The notes beneath the pieces are model-generated. The model saw only the letters and a list, made by a program, of their open reading frames with translations. It made no database searches and was not told the origin of the DNA. From the IMG/VR virus record IMGVR_UViG_3300037961_003327, positions 1 through 54,053 of that record: 54,053 nucleotides of DNA. One strand, written 5' to 3'. Of this stretch, positions 37,017 to 47,067 are shown piece after piece. Made by a program: the position numbers and the translations under genes. Within the stretch, counting starts at the first letter, position 1; the number at the start of each line of letters is the position of its first letter. Source of the stretch: a virus.

Positions 37017-38018
37017 TTAAGCGTTTTGATTTAAACCCTTATCTAGCTTAGAAAAGGCGTATTCTGCGTTGATAGAGTGAAGCTCCAAGGGTTTCGAACT
37101 AGCAGATTCTAACCTAAGGTTTAGGTATGGACCCCTCATCTCATCACCGTTGATTTCAGCTGGAGAAACAGCAAAAAGGTTTGACGCTGTAGTAAGATAC
37201 TGCTCAAAAGCTTGGAGGTATAATGTAATAAAACTAGAATCACCTAAGAAATTTGACGGGATAGGCAAACTTAAAGTCATAACTCCATTACCAATAGAAA
37301 CAATGTTTATATCAAGCCCCAATAATGAATTCTCTAGCACTACAAAAGGAGGGGTAACAGCAGAAAAAGAAGAAAGTGTTTGCAACTGACCTGACAAATC
37401 GGGATCATCAAAAGAAGCCAAGAGAATTATTGAGTTGCCAAAAGGAGCCGAAGGAAAAGAGTTTACCTCTATGGCATTTAGATTTACATCGACTAACACG
37501 TTAGGACCAGCTTCTAAAAGTATTTCTTGCAAAACCTCTGAAAACAGTCCGTCTACAGAGGTAGCGCTAGGTACAGGAACTATGTTAGCACTAGAGTTCA
37601 GCCTAGATCTTGGGACCTCTAAATACTTAAACCCTTCTTTGTCCTCAAGGATTTTAGCGGTCAGCAAACTTTGCTGATTGTTTGAGTCGTCGTACTCTTC
37701 GTTAGTGCTAAATATGTATGACCAATTATTTCTGTTTGTCTCTAAGGAAACAGACTTGAATATTTTTACAGAAGACGGGTCATCATTAAAAGACAGCTCT
37801 ATACTAGACTTGTTTTTAACTCCATAGAAGTCATTTCTAGCTGAGTTCTTGTCATGCAGCCACGCTGTGCCTACGTTGTCTTTAAACGACAGCATTTCGT
37901 CACCAGAGGAAGCGTAACACGTCGGGACAAAGGAGTACCTAGTTGTCCAAGCGCTTTGTCTTTCTGAGTAAGCAAAAGTAGCTTCAAACCCGTTTGATGT
38001 TAAAGGTATATCTGCCAT
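37017..38018 (-). CDS. Structural protein downstream of neck protein, unknown
   Basis: 333 residues, beta-rich, with few charged clusters. SERQSAWTTRYSFVPTCYAS near the N-terminus resembles short segments in tail/neck proteins of crAss-like phages. No enzymatic motif. Position between the large neck protein and ejected proteins suggests a tail tip or hub part. Confidence 0.6.
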   Translation of the reverse strand: MADIPLTSNGFEATFAYSERQSAWTTRYSFVPTCYASSGDEMLSFKDNVGTAWLHDKNSARNDFYGVKNKSSIELSFNDDPSSVKIFKSVSLETNRNNWSYIFSTNEEYDDSNNQQSLLTAKILEDKEGFKYLEVPRSRLNSSANIVPVPSATSVDGLFSEVLQEILLEAGPNVLVDVNLNAIEVNSFPSAPFGNSIILLASFDDPDLSGQLQTLSSFSAVTPPFVVLENSLLGLDINIVSIGNGVMTLSLPIPSNFLGDSSFITLYLQAFEQYLTTASNLFAVSPAEINGDEMRGPYLNLRLESASSKPLELHSINAEYAFSKLDKGLNQNA

Positions 38019-38023
38019 GGATA

Positions 38024-41000
38024 TTACAGATTAAAAGCTGGGTCATTTAAACTGTACGAAGTGCCTTGCTCTTGCGTTCCAAATCCCCAAGTGCCTAACA
38101 TATTTAACAAATCTGCGGCGCTAACTTGATTGTCTTCGTTAGAATCAGCTTTTGCAGCTAACTTAACGTAGCTAGCAAGATAGAAATACTGCCCTACAGT
38201 CATAGTCCCATCGTCTATCAACCACAATATTGTTTCTAAAGAAGACGGTCCAGCAGGAATTCCTCCTTGGTCTGGAGTTGGCGTGCTAGCAAAGGCAGGT
38301 TCGTCAGGATCGGTTGTTACTCCGAATACTTGAAGCATTTGAATTAAATCAAAAGTATTTACTGGTCCCTGTTCGTTTAGGTTAAGACTAAAGTTGTCAT
38401 TGATTTGAGCTCTAAGCAGGTGGTACTCCCCTACTGTAAGTTCATTTTGAACAAACAAATAGTTTATGGCTCCATCAACACTTTTAAAGTAGTTTACCGT
38501 AGTTGGCTTTGGTTTACTTGGAGGTGGTGGGGTAGCTTTAGGTAGCGGAGGAGTGGATGTTGCTGGTATCAAACCAGAGAACATACCAGTGCCTTCAATG
38601 TACTCCTCTCCAAAATTTTCAGCGAACAGTAAAAAATCACCAACCGTATCAATCAGTTGGTTTCCATTTAAATCAAACCTAGCCATCTTTACGTTGGTTT
38701 GATTGTCCACTGCGCTCTCCATGAAGTTTCTTAAATCTAATAGCGTAGGCTCACCTGCGGTGCCTTGTAAGTCTTGTAGGTATTGGAATGCTAATTCTTT
38801 GCTCATGTCTTGGTCTGTTAAGTCAGTTCCATAAAAATCATTGTATGCTTGTGTAAACGGAGAAAGCGCTTCACCGTCAGAGTCATCTTCCGATCCGTCA
38901 TCACCATTACCTTCATCTTCTGATTCTTTAAACAAAACAGTTAGTGGTAAATCTACAATTGGTGTATCTGGGTCGTTGCTGTATATTTCTAAGAAGCTAT
39001 TTATTGGTCCATCTTCCTCTGGAATTACGATAGAAATCAATATTGTTTCTAATCCACTAGGCTGTATCACCATCGGATTGTCAGCGCTAACATTAGCGTT
39101 AGCAGAGACCAACTCAAAGTTTATGGCCTCACCATCGTTTATGTCAAAGTCGGTTATAATCAGATTGTCTGATCCAGTATTAGATACTATTACCTGTTTT
39201 GGAGTAACAGTGTCTGTAAGGGTTAGCACTCCGAAATCTAAAACATCCGAAGGGTTTATTACTATGTTTGGCTCAAGCTCTTCTACGGGAGTTACATCAT
39301 CTTCTTGCGTCTCTTGGACAACCTCTTGGACAAAGCTTGTGCTCCTTACGGGGATGTTTACAATGGACAACAAATACTCTTCTTTTAGAGTATCATAGCC
39401 TCCTACTACGCGGACATTATCACCTACTTCTATGGCTTTTTGTAAAGAAGCTCTAATCAAAGAAGACATACCCTTCTCAGATATTTCTTCAACACCAGAC
39501 TGCCTAGTAAATCTGTAAACTTTAGACAGAGACTTATTACAGAAGTAAACTTGCTGACCTGAATCATAAACAGAAGAAGGATCATCATCACATCCTGAAA
39601 CACCAGGGTATGCTATAACTTCTCCAAGCACATTTAGTGAAGCTATAATCTGTTGATTGCCTGAAGCATCCGACAGCACGTTTTTGTTTACAGGAACGAT
39701 ACTGACTTTTTCTTTCTGAATGACTACTATGTAATCGTTGTGGTTGGCTATGTACTCTATATCTCCGTAACGATCTGATAAGTCTTTGAAGTTTGCTAGA
39801 GAAGAGTTAAAAGAAGAATACCTGATTCTAAATGATTCAGGGTTACTAGGGTCTGAGTAAGTTATAGTAGCCTCCCTTTTAGTCTCTGCTGCATCTTCGA
39901 ATATGACATTTGGTCTACCTCTAGAAAAAGAATCTGATTTAAATAAATCTGTAGCGGACTGCGTTTCTAAGAATACATTCTTAAAGTTGGGCTGGGGTGC
40001 AGGATCTGCGCCGTCATCGTCGGGTATGATGTCTACATACTCTCCGTTTTCAAACTCTCTAATATTTGTAGCGACTGGTCTGAACCAGACATCGCCATTT
40101 TTTACTACAACAGGATTTACATCATGAACCAAATTGCCAAAGTTGTTTTTTACAACTTTATAGTGATCACTTATTTCATAGTAAATCTGATCTTCTACGT
40201 CTATAGACTTCTTTGGAGTGCGTATCTCTACAATACAGTTCTTTCCCCAGTTATGGAAGTCTGACAATACATCAGCATGGCTAAATCCAAAAGCTTCTGG
40301 ATTATCTTTTATCACTAGAAACTCTCCTTGTTGATTTTGCTCAGGGTTATTGGATAATGGATTTTCTGCATCACCCAAAATGACTAAATCAACCACATCA
40401 AACTCATAATCTTTATAGTTGATTCCCGTCCCATCAAAGTAAGATATCACCCTTAGTTTATCACCCTCCTCAAATTTGTAAAGATTCAAACCACCCTCTT
40501 GAGTTCTTGCTCCAAAAGCGTTGACATAAGAAACTGGGTGTCCTTGCAAATAATTTAACGAAACGTATATGTTTTTGTTAAAGTCAGAGGTTTCAAAATC
40601 ATCTGGGTCTCCACCAACAAAAGCGCCACCTGCACTGTACTGAACGAAGTCTTGAACTGTGCTGTTTTCTCCGTAAACTATTTTGTAGCTATGAGCCCAA
40701 TCAGGAGGCGTACCAGTAAGCTGTAAAGATACTTCTACTGCACCTTTACCATCATTGCCCAACCCTCTTTCTTCATTTGTATATCCCTCAACAAAGGCAG
40801 TAGTTAAGTAGTCCACAAATCCGTGCCTGCCTCTTTCGTCATAGTAAACAATACCGAAATCGTGGCTTGCCTCTGTTTTGAAAGACTCTACACCACCAAA
40901 ATCATAAGAAGAGCTGGCAAAATTTACAGTTTTCTTTAGCTCTACTACAGATTGTTGTTTTGAAAAATCTACGCTGTCAAATGTTAAAGATGTACCGTCT

Positions 41001-43990
41001 ACTTCGGCCTCTGGCAGCTGATGGATATAATCATTACTGTTATCGTCATCAAAGATTCTTTTCAAGAACGGGAGAGTTGTTCCATAAACAGGTGAACTCA
41101 AGAGGCTAGCCCCATCTAAATCTAATCCAGGAGGGCCAGTGGGAGGAGTAACAATTTGTATTTGACCAGTTGGTCTTAGTCTTCCACCATAAAAAACAGT
41201 GTTTTCGTATTTATACTCTTCAACGAATGGAAGTAAATAATTTGGATTATCAGGATCAGTAGCAGCAAGAGCTAATTTCTCATAAGGGTTCACAGTAACG
41301 GAACCCTGAGCATACATCTTTAAACGATCATAGTCATTTTCGCTATCAAAAGACCTAGCGGGGCCACCTCCTGGGCCTCCCTCTCCGTCCGCAATAATCC
41401 CTACAGAATTAACAATTAAATCAGCACCTAAATCAAGTCCCTGCGAAAGAACATTTGAAAAAGCAAAGTTCGAATCAACCGCATTAAAGCCGTTTGCAGG
41501 AGCGGCATAGCTGTGGAAAATGTATTGAGGCCCATCAATAGGAAACACAGTGCCTCCTGTATAGTCTGTTTGATTGCCACTACTTAAAAGATATCCAATT
41601 TGATGTCCATACCCGTTAGTGACTATAGATTGTGAGTTATCTCCATAAGGATTATTAGCAAACCCATGAATTTGATCAGAGCCTATTCCTACAGAATCTA
41701 ACCAAGAATCCATGTTGAGTCCAAATTCTATTACATCTTCCTCAGATATAACAATCCAACTTAAAGCAGCAGCAGTTTGAGTGTCAGGAGCCGTATCATG
41801 CAAACAAGTCAAAGGCTCTACATCACTAAAATCAACCAAATGCAACATAAAGTGCGATGAAGTTGATGAATTATAATTAAAGTAAGAGTCTCCAGAAAAA
41901 AACCCATCACCACTTCCAGAGTAAGCATCTGTGAGTGCCTGGGAGTTTTCTGAAAGCATCCACGTAGCCTTGCCTTTATTAAAAATAAAGTAACCAACAG
42001 GCACTCCGCTGTCTTGGCTTGTAGACGATCCTACATTATGTCCATAAACAGCGTTAATTAATTTATTTCTACTGTCAGGATTGTTTAAATCTTCTTTACC
42101 CACGTAGGGTTGTGATATTAAATCACCACTAGACAATCCCAAATCAAAAGAATAAGAAGGCGTGCAGTTATTTTCTAATATTGTTATGCCAAATTCTGGT
42201 ATTTCAAAAGGCTCAACAGTTGTGTTGAAAGTAGAAGAAGGTATGTTCTTGTTTATAAAGGCTTCTCTAACAGCTAAATTTAACGCTGATTGAGCATTAG
42301 ACAAATCCTGAGTTATTTCCAATCTAGTAGAAAAGGTAATTGATTTGCCTTTAATAATAATCGGATGAGCAGCAGAGGTACCAAGAATAGCTGTCTGTTG
42401 CTCTTCCAGCGCAACACCTTCAATGCTACTAGGACCTGTATACTTCCAATAATTAGCGAGGAGATAATTGTAGTTATTCGGCGTAGGGTTAGCACCAGGA
42501 GGGTCGCCAAATATCTCACCATCATTAAAAGCGCTCACTCCTGTTTCTGACGGATCAAGTGCATTTCCTTGGTTAGCATTAACACCGCTAAATAAACCTT
42601 GGTCGTTAGAGGATACTGGTTGCGGGCCTACCTGCCGAGTTTGACTAACCCCTCCTTCTTTGCTTTTAAAGAAGTGAAAGTTTGTGTCAGGAGTCAGAGT
42701 GACAGAAACATTTACGATTGTATCCGCTGGAAGAGAGTCAGGCATCTCTTGAAAATCCATAAAGAATGACACGCCCTGCCCAAACTTTGGGCTAAAAATA
42801 GAAGGCACAACATTTATTGTGTATGAAACAAAGTCCTCTGGTCTATTCTTATAGATAACAGTAGCTATAGCTGTAGTAGTAGACTTGTTAAAACCGTCTA
42901 CATAGTTTCCGTACATCAGCCTGTTTGAAGAAACTGTTTGAGCTACAGCGCTACGCGGAATAGAATCAAACTGCTTGTTTACTTCGTTTGTACTTACACC
43001 CTTAAGTATTCTGTCGTTAAAGAAATTGTACGATGTGACTCCTGCCTCTAGTTCGTCTATAATTAAAAAGCTACCGTCGTTTCCCTCTCTACAAAGCAAT
43101 CTTACCTTTTCTATCTCTGGACCTTGAGCAGGTATAGTAAGAACGCACTTGTTGAAATCTGAATGGTTTACGTATGTCTGCGACCCCTGATCTAAGATGC
43201 TAGGTGGGAAAGCCACGTTAGAATAAGATGAGATAGCGCTTTCTGCTCCGTCTTTATAAATAGTTTGGTATGCAAACTGAAACCCTCTAGTTCTCTCAAA
43301 GTTACTAGTAGAGCGGTCTGGTTCATTCTGAAAAACAAACTCGATAGGGACGAGCGGTGTTTTAGGACATGCTGTTATAAAGTCAGCCTCTGCATAAATA
43401 TCCGAACCGTTAATCTGTTGGCCTTCCGATTCTACAAAGGCTCTATATGCATTTATCTTTCTCGGTTCATTTACACCATCAGTGAAGTATAGGATTACAT
43501 CCTTGTCTAAATCTTCATCCTCAAAGCTTCTAGATGCATTGCTGTATACGATATCGCCCTTGACAAATCCATTTTGCGGGAAATTAAACTGAGCACTTCG
43601 GTAGATAAGTCTCAACACAGGGTTGCCTGTGCTTTCACCTCCAAACGCAGTTGATAGGATATCTTTTTTATCGTAAGCCCAAACACCATGTTTGTCGGCA
43701 TTTACGCTGTAGACAAAGAGATAAGTAATGTCAGTCCTTACATCCTCAACCGATCCTAAAACCCTAGCGTCTGACGGAAGACTTTCTTCAGGATATGCAT
43801 CTACAGCTACGTTGCCGCGTATGTTTTTTAAGACGTCTTTGCCTGCGTCTAGCTTCTTGCCAGTAGCGTCGAAACCTTCGTTGTCAGGACCTGAATAAAG
43901 ATTTAAGGCATCCGACATGGACACCTTATTTACGGTCTTATTGTCAGCATCTGAGTTTAAGACCCTAGGTATTCTTTTATCTATAGCCAT
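38024..43990 (-). CDS. Giant neck/tail stabilization-type protein with host-like C-terminal domains
   Basis: 1988 residues. The N-terminus (MAIDKRIPRVLNSDADN..., SMSDALNLY, IRGNVAVD) matches tail-stabilization ('muzzle'-like) proteins of crAss-like phages, after two ring proteins as in those genomes. The middle is beta-rich. From ~1575 to 1690 an Ig-like domain of the 'choice-of-anchor D' type follows (VLDFGVLTLTD, VIVSNTGSDNLIITDFDI, LEIYSNDPDTP). Next come an acidic linker and three EF-hand/dockerin-like repeats near 1771, 1867 and 1945 (DLNGNQLIDTVGDFLL; NLNEQGPVNTFDLIQML; DSNEDNQVSAADLLNML). A Pro-rich linker separates the first two. The C-terminal part is unusual and probably exposed and Ca-binding. 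Confidence 0.75.
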   Translation of the reverse strand: MAIDKRIPRVLNSDADNKTVNKVSMSDALNLYSGPDNEGFDATGKKLDAGKDVLKNIRGNVAVDAYPEESLPSDARVLGSVEDVRTDITYLFVYSVNADKHGVWAYDKKDILSTAFGGESTGNPVLRLIYRSAQFNFPQNGFVKGDIVYSNASRSFEDEDLDKDVILYFTDGVNEPRKINAYRAFVESEGQQINGSDIYAEADFITACPKTPLVPIEFVFQNEPDRSTSNFERTRGFQFAYQTIYKDGAESAISSYSNVAFPPSILDQGSQTYVNHSDFNKCVLTIPAQGPEIEKVRLLCREGNDGSFLIIDELEAGVTSYNFFNDRILKGVSTNEVNKQFDSIPRSAVAQTVSSNRLMYGNYVDGFNKSTTTAIATVIYKNRPEDFVSYTINVVPSIFSPKFGQGVSFFMDFQEMPDSLPADTIVNVSVTLTPDTNFHFFKSKEGGVSQTRQVGPQPVSSNDQGLFSGVNANQGNALDPSETGVSAFNDGEIFGDPPGANPTPNNYNYLLANYWKYTGPSSIEGVALEEQQTAILGTSAAHPIIIKGKSITFSTRLEITQDLSNAQSALNLAVREAFINKNIPSSTFNTTVEPFEIPEFGITILENNCTPSYSFDLGLSSGDLISQPYVGKEDLNNPDSRNKLINAVYGHNVGSSTSQDSGVPVGYFIFNKGKATWMLSENSQALTDAYSGSGDGFFSGDSYFNYNSSTSSHFMLHLVDFSDVEPLTCLHDTAPDTQTAAALSWIVISEEDVIEFGLNMDSWLDSVGIGSDQIHGFANNPYGDNSQSIVTNGYGHQIGYLLSSGNQTDYTGGTVFPIDGPQYIFHSYAAPANGFNAVDSNFAFSNVLSQGLDLGADLIVNSVGIIADGEGGPGGGPARSFDSENDYDRLKMYAQGSVTVNPYEKLALAATDPDNPNYLLPFVEEYKYENTVFYGGRLRPTGQIQIVTPPTGPPGLDLDGASLLSSPVYGTTLPFLKRIFDDDNSNDYIHQLPEAEVDGTSLTFDSVDFSKQQSVVELKKTVNFASSSYDFGGVESFKTEASHDFGIVYYDERGRHGFVDYLTTAFVEGYTNEERGLGNDGKGAVEVSLQLTGTPPDWAHSYKIVYGENSTVQDFVQYSAGGAFVGGDPDDFETSDFNKNIYVSLNYLQGHPVSYVNAFGARTQEGGLNLYKFEEGDKLRVISYFDGTGINYKDYEFDVVDLVILGDAENPLSNNPEQNQQGEFLVIKDNPEAFGFSHADVLSDFHNWGKNCIVEIRTPKKSIDVEDQIYYEISDHYKVVKNNFGNLVHDVNPVVVKNGDVWFRPVATNIREFENGEYVDIIPDDDGADPAPQPNFKNVFLETQSATDLFKSDSFSRGRPNVIFEDAAETKREATITYSDPSNPESFRIRYSSFNSSLANFKDLSDRYGDIEYIANHNDYIVVIQKEKVSIVPVNKNVLSDASGNQQIIASLNVLGEVIAYPGVSGCDDDPSSVYDSGQQVYFCNKSLSKVYRFTRQSGVEEISEKGMSSLIRASLQKAIEVGDNVRVVGGYDTLKEEYLLSIVNIPVRSTSFVQEVVQETQEDDVTPVEELEPNIVINPSDVLDFGVLTLTDTVTPKQVIVSNTGSDNLIITDFDINDGEAINFELVSANANVSADNPMVIQPSGLETILISIVIPEEDGPINSFLEIYSNDPDTPIVDLPLTVLFKESEDEGNGDDGSEDDSDGEALSPFTQAYNDFYGTDLTDQDMSKELAFQYLQDLQGTAGEPTLLDLRNFMESAVDNQTNVKMARFDLNGNQLIDTVGDFLLFAENFGEEYIEGTGMFSGLIPATSTPPLPKATPPPPSKPKPTTVNYFKSVDGAINYLFVQNELTVGEYHLLRAQINDNFSLNLNEQGPVNTFDLIQMLQVFGVTTDPDEPAFASTPTPDQGGIPAGPSSLETILWLIDDGTMTVGQYFYLASYVKLAAKADSNEDNQVSAADLLNMLGTWGFGTQEQGTSYSLNDPAFNL

Positions 43991-44817
43991 CAGTACTTAG
44001 GCGCTTGCATAAAGTTCTTTCGAATAGTCTTTAAGGCTTCATCTTTTGTGAAGTTGCTGAGTCGTGCGTTCGCCTTTCTTCTTTCGTTGTAAAACTCAGC
44101 TCTCGCTCTTTTCTTCTCTTTATCTGGCACAGACGATTTACGCTCAATAATTTTGTAGTACATATAGCAGCGTAACGCTTCTTCAGCATACACATGTACT
44201 TCAGGGTCAGTTGACCTAGCCTCATCTGCAATGTACTCAATCACTACATCGCCAAACCCATCGTTGGTTTCAATCTCTATCCTATTCTGGTCTAAGTTTA
44301 GTCTGTACTCTCCCGCTAAGTGCCCCCCTCCAGCACCGTACAGCCTACCTGCACCGCCTTGGTATATGTAGTTTTCAAAGACGTACTGACCAAAATCGTT
44401 ATCAGAACCAGAGCTATTATCTGTAGCGGTCTTATCGTCTTCTCTATTATCAATAAAGTTATCTTCAATGTTTAGTGGATCACTAGCACTATCCGTAGCA
44501 ACATTGGGACTGCTTATCTTTCTAGAGTAGTTTATGTTCTTGTTTTGCGCAAAAACTCTAACTATACCGTCAGAGTCGATGATGCCAATCTTAATCAAAT
44601 CAACAAAGTCCTGCGGAAGAATTATGGTATTGTTTGACTGTATAGTCCGCTTCAGTGATTTCACCTTTTGACCAAGATCAAATCCAATCTCACGTATACC
44701 TCTTAACGCAAAATTTCTTATAGCTGTGTCAGAAGCATTGCTAGCATAGTCGTCCCCGTCCAAAGTGATAATGAAATCCCTTATGATTTCACTGAGTTTT
44801 ACCTTATTAAATGCCAT
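43990..44817 (-). CDS. Ring/neck protein (tail tubular type, crAss-like)
   Basis: 275 residues. LSEIIRDFIITLDGDDYASN (8-27), RNFALRGIREIGFD (32-45) and ILPQDFVDLIKIGII (70-84) are hallmark segments of ring or tail-tubular proteins in short-tailed Bacteroidota phages. Joins portal to tail. Start and stop overlap both neighbours. Confidence 0.75.
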   Translation of the reverse strand: MAFNKVKLSEIIRDFIITLDGDDYASNASDTAIRNFALRGIREIGFDLGQKVKSLKRTIQSNNTIILPQDFVDLIKIGIIDSDGIVRVFAQNKNINYSRKISSPNVATDSASDPLNIEDNFIDNREDDKTATDNSSGSDNDFGQYVFENYIYQGGAGRLYGAGGGHLAGEYRLNLDQNRIEIETNDGFGDVVIEYIADEARSTDPEVHVYAEEALRCYMYYKIIERKSSVPDKEKKRARAEFYNERRKANARLSNFTKDEALKTIRKNFMQAPKY

Positions 44818-45587
44818 TATTCAGATGCTTCTTCTCGTGATGCAAACACAGATACCTGCGTTTCTCTTAACCTAATTCCAATCAACTTAGCCAGCTCCAT
44901 CACCACCTCTGTCAAATAGTGAGGAGGTAACATAAAGTTTCTAGAGCCTTGAGCATTAAATACTTCTAAAGATTCGCCGTTGTAACTTGCTGTCCTGAAG
45001 TCATAGTATGGTGCGTCAGGCAAGACGTTTCCTTCGCTATCAAACGAAGTGGGTTTAGCGTAGTAATTTAAGTAAACAACGGGTATTGTAGGCGGAAATA
45101 TTTCTATGTCTACAGCAGAAACTAACGCTACTGGAAAGCTCTCTGTGGGGTAAGAAAGATTACTACCTACTATTCTGTCAATCTTCTCAGGATCGTACAC
45201 TAGCTCACAGTTAACTAAATCTTGATTGGCGTTTGTAGCGCCTTGAGGGTCGAACAAAGAACCTGCGTATATGGATACTATCTTGGATAAATCAGACGGT
45301 TTTTCTAGCAGGCCGTTGTTGTATTCTAAATCCAACAAAGCAGCTTTTCTTCTCAAGTAAAAGGCTAAGTCCTCTTGCTTTTGCTTTCTTACAGACTTAT
45401 CTCTACCAGGCTCAAAATTCTGTCGGCTCAAGCGTTTAGCCGTCACAAGCTCAGCAAACATTTCATTGTAGATATTCATCTGAGCCAGTGCTGCAAATGA
45501 ATTGAATACTTGAGGCGTAATGAAACCTTTTTGCTCTTTATTAGCGAGGTCCCTTAGAGCTGTATATACTTGTAATACGCTTACCAT
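44817..45587 (-). CDS. Ring/neck adaptor protein (crAss-like)
   Basis: 256 residues. VYTALRDLANKEQKGFITPQ then FNSFAALAQMNIYNEMFAEL (7-46) and GRDKSVRKQKQEDLAF are typical of the first ring protein of crAss-like phages. Directly precedes the second ring protein. ATG exactly 4 nt after TATATTTG, so a leaderless transcript covering the neck and ejection genes probably starts here. Confidence 0.75.
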   Translation of the reverse strand: MVSVLQVYTALRDLANKEQKGFITPQVFNSFAALAQMNIYNEMFAELVTAKRLSRQNFEPGRDKSVRKQKQEDLAFYLRRKAALLDLEYNNGLLEKPSDLSKIVSIYAGSLFDPQGATNANQDLVNCELVYDPEKIDRIVGSNLSYPTESFPVALVSAVDIEIFPPTIPVVYLNYYAKPTSFDSEGNVLPDAPYYDFRTASYNGESLEVFNAQGSRNFMLPPHYLTEVVMELAKLIGIRLRETQVSVFASREEASE

Positions 45588-45591
45588 AATA

Positions 45592-45599
45592 CAAATATA
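45592..45599 (-). promoter_or_regulatory. TATATTTG box 4 nt before ATG 45587
   Basis: Perfect TAnnTTTG on the minus strand, spacer TATT, then ATG. It lies in the 33-nt gap after the LamG-like gene and is the only visible promoter for the neck-to-holin gene string (about 16 kb). Confidence 0.6.
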
Positions 45600-45620
45600 C
45601 TAAAAACAAATAGGGTGTAA

Positions 45621-47021
45621 TTAGTAGCTAATTCTTGCAGAGGTAGCTACCCTCGTGGTAGATTTAGTTGATGTACCTGTAAGCTTGCTTCTCTTTCCAC
45701 CATACAAAGAGTATAGCTGAGCGGCTAAGTTTGCAGCTTCACTAGCTCCGATGTCAGAATTTATAACTCCAAACCTGTAAAGCTGCACCCGCTGTGTGCT
45801 TTGAGCACCTCCAACCTCTCCTATAGAGCCCAAAACTAAATCACCATCTGTTCTAAAGTCAGAACTATTAGTAAGGTTAGGATCTAGCTCAAGGGTTTTT
45901 GCGGGCAGCTTACCAACGATGTCGCCGTTTCTATTGTGAAGAAACATATTACCAAGTATGTCTCTACGAATAATAAAGACATGATTTGCATCATACCCTT
46001 TAGCGTCTGGGTCGGGATCGGGGAATGCAAAAGACTTAGTTCCATCCTCAGTGGATGTGGTGTCTACAAAAGCTGGATAGCCAGTCAGAATAGTAGAGCT
46101 AGCAACAGCAGCAGAATCTGTTTTAGTGTGCCTTACAGCAAATATATTTTTGCTTTGACGCATAGTGTTGCTTCCATCAAACTTGCCGTTATCAGAAGGG
46201 ACGGCCCCAAAACCAAAGCCACCGCCACCAACATCACCATACAAAGCTCCAATGCCATACGTAGCGCTGCCAGCAAGACCGTTTAAATTTACAGCTACAT
46301 AGATGGTGTAATCCTGCTTTATCTCAAAAACATTGTCTAGATTAAAAGCATTAGTGCTTCCAATATTAACAGCTGGCTTAATTAATGTTTCGTCACCACC
46401 GCTTGCGAGTTGAGTCCTAGTGCTGCCCGACTGCTGAGAAAGATTGTGATCTACACCTGCTGTGCCTGAGTTCTTCCAAGAAGTATTAGCTGTGTTGTGA
46501 GTTTGAACCAAGTTTTCATGATTGTAATCAATCACGGGAAGCTCGTTAAAGAAAATCTCAGCTATTGTATTCTGAAACTCTCTTTCTTGCCTTCCAACAG
46601 AAGGCCGCTTGTTTATCGTCTTTACAGGGGCAGAAGAAATCGCAGGCAAGACATCATTAACGTCTTCAACAACGGCTTCTCTAAATGTAGATTCACTAGA
46701 CACTACATCAAACTTCATGATGTTTTTAGGAGTGTTCCTAGACATAAAGTTTATAATGCTTTCTATTAGGCTTGCTTCTTCACCCTGATTGCAAGAGACA
46801 GTTATAGTTGTTTTGAGCAATGACTCTCCCTCTTCTAAGGCAGCCTCATCAAAACCGTTGCAGTCCTTGAAGGTAAACCTCACCCTTCCGAGTTCCGAAG
46901 TAATGAACGTCAGATTTTCAGACGGTATTGCTATGGTGCTTATACCAACACCAGTATCTGAAAATGAAGCACTAGTTGGAGACTCTATCTCTCTACGGAA
47001 AAAGAAGAACTTTCTGTCCAT
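45621..47021 (-). CDS. Structural protein with LamG/concanavalin-like domain
   Basis: 466 residues. N-terminal ~140 residues are beta-rich virion-type sequence. From ~200 on: FEIKQDYTIYVAVNLNG, ...VFIIRRDILGNMFLHNRNGD, ...VQLYRFGVINSDIGASEAAN, with the final LAAQLYSLYG. This is the strand order and ending of LamG-like sugar-binding domains often found on phage tails. Likely exposed, carbohydrate-binding. Own promoter (TATATTTG, 4-nt spacer) behind a terminator. Confidence 0.7.
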   Translation of the reverse strand: MDRKFFFFRREIESPTSASFSDTGVGISTIAIPSENLTFITSELGRVRFTFKDCNGFDEAALEEGESLLKTTITVSCNQGEEASLIESIINFMSRNTPKNIMKFDVVSSESTFREAVVEDVNDVLPAISSAPVKTINKRPSVGRQEREFQNTIAEIFFNELPVIDYNHENLVQTHNTANTSWKNSGTAGVDHNLSQQSGSTRTQLASGGDETLIKPAVNIGSTNAFNLDNVFEIKQDYTIYVAVNLNGLAGSATYGIGALYGDVGGGGFGFGAVPSDNGKFDGSNTMRQSKNIFAVRHTKTDSAAVASSTILTGYPAFVDTTSTEDGTKSFAFPDPDPDAKGYDANHVFIIRRDILGNMFLHNRNGDIVGKLPAKTLELDPNLTNSSDFRTDGDLVLGSIGEVGGAQSTQRVQLYRFGVINSDIGASEAANLAAQLYSLYGGKRSKLTGTSTKSTTRVATSARISY

Positions 47022-47025
47022 GAAA

Positions 47026-47033
47026 CAAATATA
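47026..47033 (-). promoter_or_regulatory. TATATTTG box 4 nt before ATG 47021
   Basis: Perfect -7 element on the minus strand, spacer TTTC, then ATG. Only a few bases downstream of a UUCG-loop terminator, so the LamG-like gene is transcribed as a separate unit. Confidence 0.6.
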
Positions 47034-47039
47034 CGAAAC

Positions 47040-47063
47040 AAAAAAGCCACCCGAAGGTGGCCT
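47040..47063 (-). terminator. Rho-independent terminator with UUCG loop
   Basis: On the minus strand GCCACC-TTCG-GGTGGC (47061-47046) followed by TTTTTTGTTT. Lies directly after the stop of the 47068-47901 gene. Strong stem with the very stable C(UUCG)G loop. Confidence 0.9.
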
Positions 47064-47067
47064 TTCT

